Of a stretch of 64,000 bases of DNA, positions 57,986 to 64,000 are shown piece by piece. Origin of the DNA: Sceloporus undulatus (Eukaryota > Chordata > Lepidosauria > Squamata > Phrynosomatidae); assembly GCF_019175285.1 (NCBI RefSeq), contig NC_056523.1, forward strand, positions 205,370,304 through 205,434,303, written 5' to 3'. Made by a program: the position numbers and the translations under genes. Under the pieces are notes generated by a model. It had not been told where the DNA came from, did not search any database, and saw nothing but the letters and a program-made list of their open reading frames with translations. Each line of letters begins with the position of its first letter. Position 1 is the first letter of the stretch.

Positions 57986-58579
57986 AGCAGCAAGTACTAT
58001 GGATAGTTCTCAGCAAACTTTGGTGAGCTAAGGGATGTGTGGCCCTCCTTACATGGCTGATCTATATCACCCTTCATTGGCTATCCTAACTAGATTGATA
58101 GATACAGACTAGGCTAATAGATTTTCCCTGTCCCTAAGATTGTCCCAAAATCTACTTTGTTGTCTGGGTCTGTGCAATTACACCACTTGTTACACCAGTG
58201 TTCCTAATCAGATCAGTCAACGCACAAAGACGTCCTTAAAAGCCAAGAGCTGCAAACAACCGATTGCCTTACATCCCTGATGAAAAGCAGGATGGAATTC
58301 AGTTAACATCATTTTAGACAATGAACACACACTTTTGAAAAAGGTATTGCTTTGTTTTCTTCTTCTAATCTTGTAACTTTGCAGCAATGGCAGAGTCGTC
58401 TCATTTTATTTTTCCATTTCACTGTTTCAAAACTATTGGGATGCATAATCCTGTAACTGGAAATACTCTTTTCCATTTACAAACAAGAATTAAGCAGGAG
58501 TGGATAACTGGGATTCGACAGATATTGTTGGATTGAAGATTTTATTAGCCCTAATTTGTCAATGATGTTGTCTTGTAAA
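57986..58579. other. Unassigned sequence
   Basis: About 600 bp, nothing recognised. Confidence 0.45.
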
Positions 58580-58802
58580 CAGCCCTTCTTATCCACGGAT
58601 TTTTTTATCCATGGATTCATCCATGGAATATTTTTATTCAAAAAATATATATATTCCAAATAGCAAACTTTGATTTTTCCATTTTATATAAGGAACACCA
58701 TATTACTATGCCATTATATTTAATAGGACTCGAGCAGCCACAGATTTTGTTATCCACAGGGGATTCTGGAACCAAACCCTGGTGAATAACAAGCGCCCAC
58801 TG
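58580..58802. mobile_element. Tigger/pogo-like MITE, copy 2
   Basis: CAGCCCTTCTTATCCACGGA at the left and GCGCCCACTG then TA at the right are inverted repeats. The interior (ATTTTATATAAGGAACACCA, CTATGCCATTATATTTAATA, GGACTCGAGCAGCCACAGAT) is the reverse complement of the copy at 26019-26240, so the two are inserted in opposite orientation. Confidence 0.78.
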
Positions 58803-58930
58803 TATTTGCAAAAGGAGGTACTGAGTACTTCTTTAAGCAAACTGCAACCAGCAACTGAACCAGGAATTGTATCACCCCGATAGGAGCCTAACAGAGATAT
58901 TTACTATACAGACAAATCATTAGAAATATA

Positions 58931-59296
58931 GGCGGGATACAGACCGCCCAAAAAGGGCGACCTGTCTGCGCCTGGATTTCCGCTGGAGGGAAGCCTCAGC
59001 TGCCAAATGGCGAGGCTTCCCGTCGGCGGAAAAAGAACCCGCAAAAAGCGGGTTCTTTTTGCATCGCACTTGCGACGCCCAAGTGTGCAAATGGTGCGCT
59101 CATGATGTCACAAGTGCGACACGACATGCGGACACTATGCATCTGTCATGTCATAATGGCAGTGCCCATGTAGACAGGGTGCCACCATTTTGATGTCGCT
59201 AGTATGTACTAGGGTTAGAGAGTGTCTGAATGGTGCGTGCTCCCTAACCCTAGTACTGCCACTGCCATGCCACATTTTGCCCATCTGTACCGGGCC
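58931..59296. mobile_element. GC-rich multi-hairpin non-autonomous element, copy 2
   Basis: Shares GCCCATGTAGACAGGGTGCC and ATGTACTAGGGTTAGA with the 17.2 kb copy, and the same start (ACAGACCGCCC). Hairpins: GAACCCGCAAAAAGCGGGTTC, GGAAGCCTC...GAGGCTTCC, CTAACCCTAGTAC with GTACTAGGGTTAG. The ends GGCGGGATACAGA and TCTGTACCGGGCC form an imperfect inverted repeat. ATA on both sides may be a 3 bp target duplication, which would suit PIF/Harbinger. Confidence 0.72.
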
Positions 59297-60729
59297 ATAG
59301 ATACTTTTTTTTGCTATTTTAAAGAGAAAGAACTGGTTTTCTTTTGCTTTGATTAAATAAATATCCACATGTCTCATTTTTTTCCCTTTCCTGTTCCCAT
59401 TCAGAAATCAATAAGTATTAATTGGCACAATTCTGAGAACTTAAGAGGTTTTTCTTTACTAATGTACACCCAGGAAAAGGATTTTGCTTACAAGCCAAGA
59501 AGGAACAGTAACTCCAGTTGACCCTGACTTAGCCTTAACGCCCTGTAGCACTTCTGCTGCACGAAGCCAGTACTTTAGATCATTTTCAAACAAGTAACAA
59601 ATATGCTTGTGTGTCAGCTAGTGAGCCAAGGGAGGTTAATCAGTGGCTTTCCATTAATCATTGAAATACAGGCCAGCTGTATGCCTACACAGCCAGTTTC
59701 TACATGACTTCATGAAAATGTGGATGGAAACTTTTCACTCCGTTGGGCACAGACATTTAAATATGTTTATTCTGCTGTTCTTTTCCATCTCTCTGTTTCT
59801 TGCTCCCTTCTTCTCCATCATACTCCACTGTGATCTCTCACTCTTCCTCACCCAGTGTTCATGGACCTATCTTTGAAAACCTAATTAATGTGGGGATTTA
59901 TTTATTTTTTGTTCTAGCAAAATAAAATAATATCTCGAAATCTGCCACTAAGGTTCTGCCGGTAAGGTTCAACAAAGGTTTTAGAGTTTTGGACCTATGG
60001 GTGGTGTTTCAGTTGTTGGGGGGGGGGATTTAAGCTAGACAACAAAAACAATTGCTCTTCTTCAGCCCAGTTCATATTCCCAGTGTTTGCATAGCTTCTG
60101 ACTTCTAAAAATGGCTGCTGAAGTGGCTTACAGGACCCGAGCTGCACCTGGGATGGATGTGGGTGGTGATTCGGCAGGGATTTCTTTGCGATAACACCCA
60201 GCTTCCTCTTGAATTAAGACTGAATTTGGGAAAAGTAAGATAGGGTTTTAACCCCATGCGATAGGGTCCATAGTTGAGGGGGAAAAGTGCTTTTTAAGCA
60301 GAAAACGTTTTTCTTCCCTCTCCTGCATGTCCCCCCCCCCCACATGTGTCAATGTTTTCTGCACAAGGATCTGTGTATTTGTTTAGTCTGAATTTGCAAA
60401 GTTGTATAAATGTATGTGATTTGCACAAATGGAGTGTTTTCTGTGCAGAAAACACCTTCTCAACAGAAAAAAAGTGTTTTATAAAGCGAAGTCAATATTT
60501 TTGAATACGAATTAGTGCACTACGCACAAAATACGCTACCTCCAAAATATTGCTAAATAAATCACTCCTTTTCTGCAGAAAACTTGCGGATTGGTATGAA
60601 TCAATTTCCCCCCAGCAAAGTCCTCAAGTATGGTAGCGCTCAAAACCTGTGGAACAACCATCCTGTTGTTACAGAACAGGAAGAAAAATCACTGCAGTTA
60701 TTTGTTCTTACAGGTAGGATGAAATAAAT
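59297..60729. other. Mostly unassigned; diverged relative of the 5.3 kb MITE at about 60095-60240
   Basis: CTAAAAATGGCTGCTGAAGT, GGCTTACAGGACCC and TGAATTTGGGAAAAGTAAG resemble the inner part of the 5259-5490 element. About 59500-59700 is repeat-free and could be a conserved noncoding element. Confidence 0.4.
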
Positions 60730-61625
60730 GAATAGTTACACTGCTAGGAGTCACAAAATTAGGAGAATGAACATAAATAATTTAAGATATGCAGATGACA
60801 CATTGCTACTAGCAGAAACTAGCAAAGAATTGGAACAATTGCTGAAGAGAGTGAAGGAAGAAAGTGTAAAGTCAGGTTTGGAGTTTAACATTAAGAAAAC
60901 AAAAGTACCGTATTTTCCAGTGTGTAAGACGACTGGTTGTATAACACAACCCCCAACTTTTCCAGTTAAAATATAGAGTTTGGGATATACTCGCCATATA
61001 AGACTACCCCTCTTCCAACGCACACCAAATAAAAATTAAAAAACCATCAGATTTGATTTCAATATGGTAATTTTAATTCGAATGCTTATGACATGCAGGT
61101 ACTTAGCAGGAAAACATGTTGTATACAAAGCCTGCTTAGATTGGTCAGCATTCCCTGCCTGCCCAGCCCTCCCTGTCTCCAAGATTTTCTTCTACCGTAC
61201 TTGTATATTGCCACCCTTGCTGCTTTCATATGGTCACTGCATATGGAGGGTATACGGCCGCGGCCGTTTTTGAGTTCCCCCCCACCATATGCGGCGACCA
61301 CAGATTCTCCAGTCCGGCTTGGAAGTTTCAGCCCTCTAAGACAACACCCGGCATATAAGACGACCCCCAACTTTTGAGAAAATTTTCCTGGGTTAAAAAG
61401 TAGTCTTATATGCCAGAAAATACAGTAATAGCTATACATGATTTACATAACTTCCAAGCAGGATGTGGACATGGAAAAAGTTCAAGATTTTCTATATCTC
61501 AATATGGAGTATTAAACAGTATGGAGACTGCAGTTAAGAAATCAGAAGACTAGGACTTGGAAGGGCAGCTATGAAGGAACTAGACAAGATCCTGAAGTGT
61601 AAAGAGATATCATTGAACACCTAAG
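60730..61625 (+). mobile_element. Bov-B (RTE) LINE fragment split by a MITE
   Basis: Before the insertion the RT palm is encoded: NNLRYADDTLLLAETSKELE, with the catalytic YADD, then KRVKEESVKSGLEFNIKKTK. After it, 61428-61625 continues with the C-terminal RT region (GGAGACTGCAGTTAAGAAAT, GAACTAGACAAGATCCTGAA). The element is diverged and inactive. Confidence 0.8.
60908..61425. mobile_element. 518 bp MITE with 27 bp TIRs and TA duplication, inside Bov-B
   Basis: The left end CCGTATTTTCCAGTGTGTAA (then GACGACT) and the right end (AGTAGTCTTATATGCCAGAA, AATACAG) are inverted repeats with a few differences. TA is present on both sides (60906-60907 and 61426-61427), as for Tc1/mariner-type elements. 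Secondary copies of AAGACGAC/ATAAGAC and CCCCCAACTTTT lie just inside each end. No transposase frame. Confidence 0.82.
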
Positions 61626-61649
61626 TCATATACAAAGAGCATATATAGC

Positions 61650-62030
61650 TATGCCCCCCACACTTTGGAACAACCTTCTGGAAGAGATCTGACTCATCTC
61701 CATCTTAGACGCCTTTAAGAAGGCATTAAAAACCGATCTCTTTCGGCAAGCATACCCCTCTGATCTTCTATAAAGATCTGAAGTAAAACCTCACCTCGTG
61801 ACCCTATAGAGAATTGAAGACAACTTTGTCTTAGGAAGTAATGATATATTTTAATATTGTATTGTAGTGTTTCTGGATAGCATATTGTTTTAAATTGTGA
61901 TTAAAGATAATTGTTATTGGATCTATTATTGTATGAAATGTATCAATTGTAATCCCACTTTGATCCATCGGGAGAGGCAGGAAAATACAAATAATTTTTT
62001 AATTATTATTATTTATAAATAAATCAAGGG
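61650..62030 (+). mobile_element. L2-like LINE 3' end
   Basis: The translation at 61655-61770 reads LWNNLLEEI-type sequence followed by LDAFKKALKTDLFRQAYPSD, the C-terminal end of L2/CR1-like ORF2. The 3' UTR ends in GGGAGAGGCAGGAAAATACA and AT-rich repeats. It follows the Bov-B fragment in the same orientation. Confidence 0.78.
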
Positions 62031-64000
62031 TTTTGGTGTTTTAGTAGCCAATCTGGCCATGGGCACCTCAAGGGAATGACTTATCAGCTTGTAACCTCTG
62101 CTTTTTTAGTAGGAGTAGAAAGAATATTCAAATATATGCCAAAATTAGTTTTTTGAATATTGAGAAGCTTTGATGAGGCGAATCCTAGGCAGGCTAGAAT
62201 CTTTGCAGCTCATGACTTAATCTGTGTGGAAAATGTACATGGCAGAATGCACAAAAAGTGACACTTGCTGTGCAGTAAATACACTGCCTGTGTAAAAATT
62301 AACACTTTAGCAGAGACAATGCTGTTTTCTGCTCATGCAACTTCTTTCCTGTGCAAAAGTCCCAAGCATATTTAAGGTCTTTTTTTTACAGTCCTAACAT
62401 GTAAAAAGACTTAATAAATTTGGCAGTTTTTGATGACTTTCTTACAAGTGAGAGTGAAAAATGGCATAGGTATTAATTATTGCATACAACAATAAAATGT
62501 ACAAAAATGTGCATTTTTTCTTTTAATGCCTGAGCTACCAGTCATCTTTTTGTGGAGCTGGTAACCCAGGGGACTCAAGGCTGTGTTTTGCATTTACCTT
62601 GAGAGACTCTAATCATGTTTGCTTTTGGAGTGAATTAGCACTGTGTCTCTGTGTACTTGAGTTGCCTCATGCTTGATTTCTAGATCTATAAATATAGTAT
62701 ACTCCTTTTTGAAAAAGAACATAAACCTCTTAGCTATGCCTGAAGGAGCTGTGTGTGAATCCAGTCACTCAAGAGAGTGAATATATTTTTTCCTTATCTT
62801 TATTCCTTTCCTAATCTCATAACCAAATGATGCTAAACTGCAGTCAATTGAATGGCAGATGTCTAGAAAGGGGCCTGTGTTCCATGAAAGCTGAGGAGCC
62901 CAAGGGTACCGGCCAAAACCTTATTTACAGTCTGTCTGAGGTTTTCAGAAGTAGGTAATCTACAGTGCAATGGGTCATGCAGCTGAAACAGAAGTCCAAG
63001 GAGAGATAACACCACTTTTGAATGTACCAGTTTCTCATGGTTTGAAAGGAACGGGATTATTAGTTAGATCCATCTCAAGGTATCTGGAATGAATCCAGAT
63101 GAACATCAAGAAGGTGAGCTCTAAAGGAGACATTTTATCCATCATCTCATATCATTCACTAGAAGAGGAAAGAAGTAGGATTCCCTAGAGAAGGTACAGA
63201 AAACTAAAAGGGCAAGCAGTATCAGAATAAGTGCTGGAAAAACAAAGCTGACAAAAACCAAACCAGAAAGAGGGAAGACAAACAATCTGATATAATGTAT
63301 GCTTAAGCCTATTCAAATATTATTTAAGCTGTAGTGTAGAAACAAGGAGGCACTTGCTACATCCCTTTTTATTAATAATAAAATTCAACAAGGAGGCTTA
63401 AAATTACATAGTGTAATAGTATTCTTTCCCTCCCTATAAGCCCACATCAATAAAAATTATTATCGGGCCTAGTTTTATCTACAAGTAGTAGAGGCATCTG
63501 ATGTGCTAACGCCTTTTGGTGTCTGTCTCTAGGTGGTAGAATGGTCTCACCCCAGTGCCTTCATCCTAGACTATTACAAGGCAATGTGAAGTAGGGATGG
63601 GAAGAATTCTCACAATTCCTTTTCCCCTCCTTAAGAAAGGGTGTTTTGACACAACTACATACCCTGTAGGAAATATGGTCAAATTTCATTTATTTTATTT
63701 TATTTTTTTGCATTTTGGGATTTTCTGAGAAAAAAAATCACTTGAGCACAAAAAGATGGTTTCACATTAAAAAAAATTGCACAAGAGAATTGTTTTTGCT
63801 GCACAAAGGCATTTTTGAACAATTTTTAAAATTTATTTCAAAGTCCCTTCCATTGGAAATGGAAGAAAAACTTCATTTTTATATGTGAGGATAACATAAA
63901 AAATGGTTTTCATACCTGATGTAGATTTAGCACATGTAAATATGCCCTGAGATTCATTTCTGACATGTGAAGAAGGATGATTCCAATGTGCTGCAGCACA
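62031..64000. other. Unassigned sequence to the window end
   Basis: About 2 kb of AT-rich DNA with no recognised gene, RNA gene or repeat. Confidence 0.45.

Noticed and set aside
1-64000. Endogenous retroviruses, Polintons or other capsid- or envelope-bearing elements
   Set aside because: I found no protease, integrase, capsid or envelope-like frame and no paired long terminal repeats. The reverse transcriptase signals are all of non-LTR type.
1-64000. CRISPR arrays, operons, tRNA genes
   Set aside because: No regularly spaced identical repeats, no bacterial gene organisation. tRNA-like boxes occur only inside SINEs.

Overview
This is a stretch of vertebrate nuclear DNA, almost certainly from a squamate reptile and most likely a lizard. 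The evidence is its mix of interspersed repeats: Sauria-type tRNA-derived SINEs with a Bov-B-like 3' tail, 5S-rRNA-derived SINEs, Bov-B (RTE), CR1 and L2-like LINE ends, and several palindromic MITE families. I see no bacterial-style gene organisation. Most of the 64 kb looks intergenic or intronic, with AT-rich unique sequence between old repeats. Two long reading frames stand out. Layout: 1-2312 is the 3' two thirds of a LINE with a restriction-like endonuclease. Its frame is uninterrupted and it contains a 100-N scaffold gap whose two flanks are identical over 38 bp. From 2.3 to 9.7 kb come CR1, an L2-like LINE, two Bov-B 3' ends, a palindromic MITE and a Z-DNA-prone alternating purine-pyrimidine tract. 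From 9.7 to 31 kb come Sauria SINEs (one carrying a 337 bp palindromic insert), palindromic and hairpin-rich MITEs, a compound inverted/direct repeat at 23.6-24.1 kb, and long unique stretches. From 32 to 52 kb come two CR1 ends, an 85 bp-period minisatellite, more MITEs, two 5S SINEs, a nested SINE, and a diverged 398 bp-period direct duplication. At 52.5-53.6 kb lies the one convincing host gene: an intronless RING-finger frame whose zinc-binding domain resembles TOPORS, followed by a two-copy internal repeat of about 68 residues and a C-terminal membrane anchor. From 55.7 to 64 kb come a near-perfect 175 bp palindrome, further MITEs, a second hairpin-rich element, and a Bov-B LINE split by a 518 bp MITE. 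The genes do not form a pathway or operon. The LINE machinery is the likely mobiliser of the SINEs: Bov-B for the Sauria and 5S SINEs, which share its type of 3' tail, and an L2-type LINE for the SINE at 13.6 kb. The RING/tail-anchor gene appears to be an independent host gene. Repeat names rest on recognition from memory, without alignment, so family calls are less certain than boundaries and structure.
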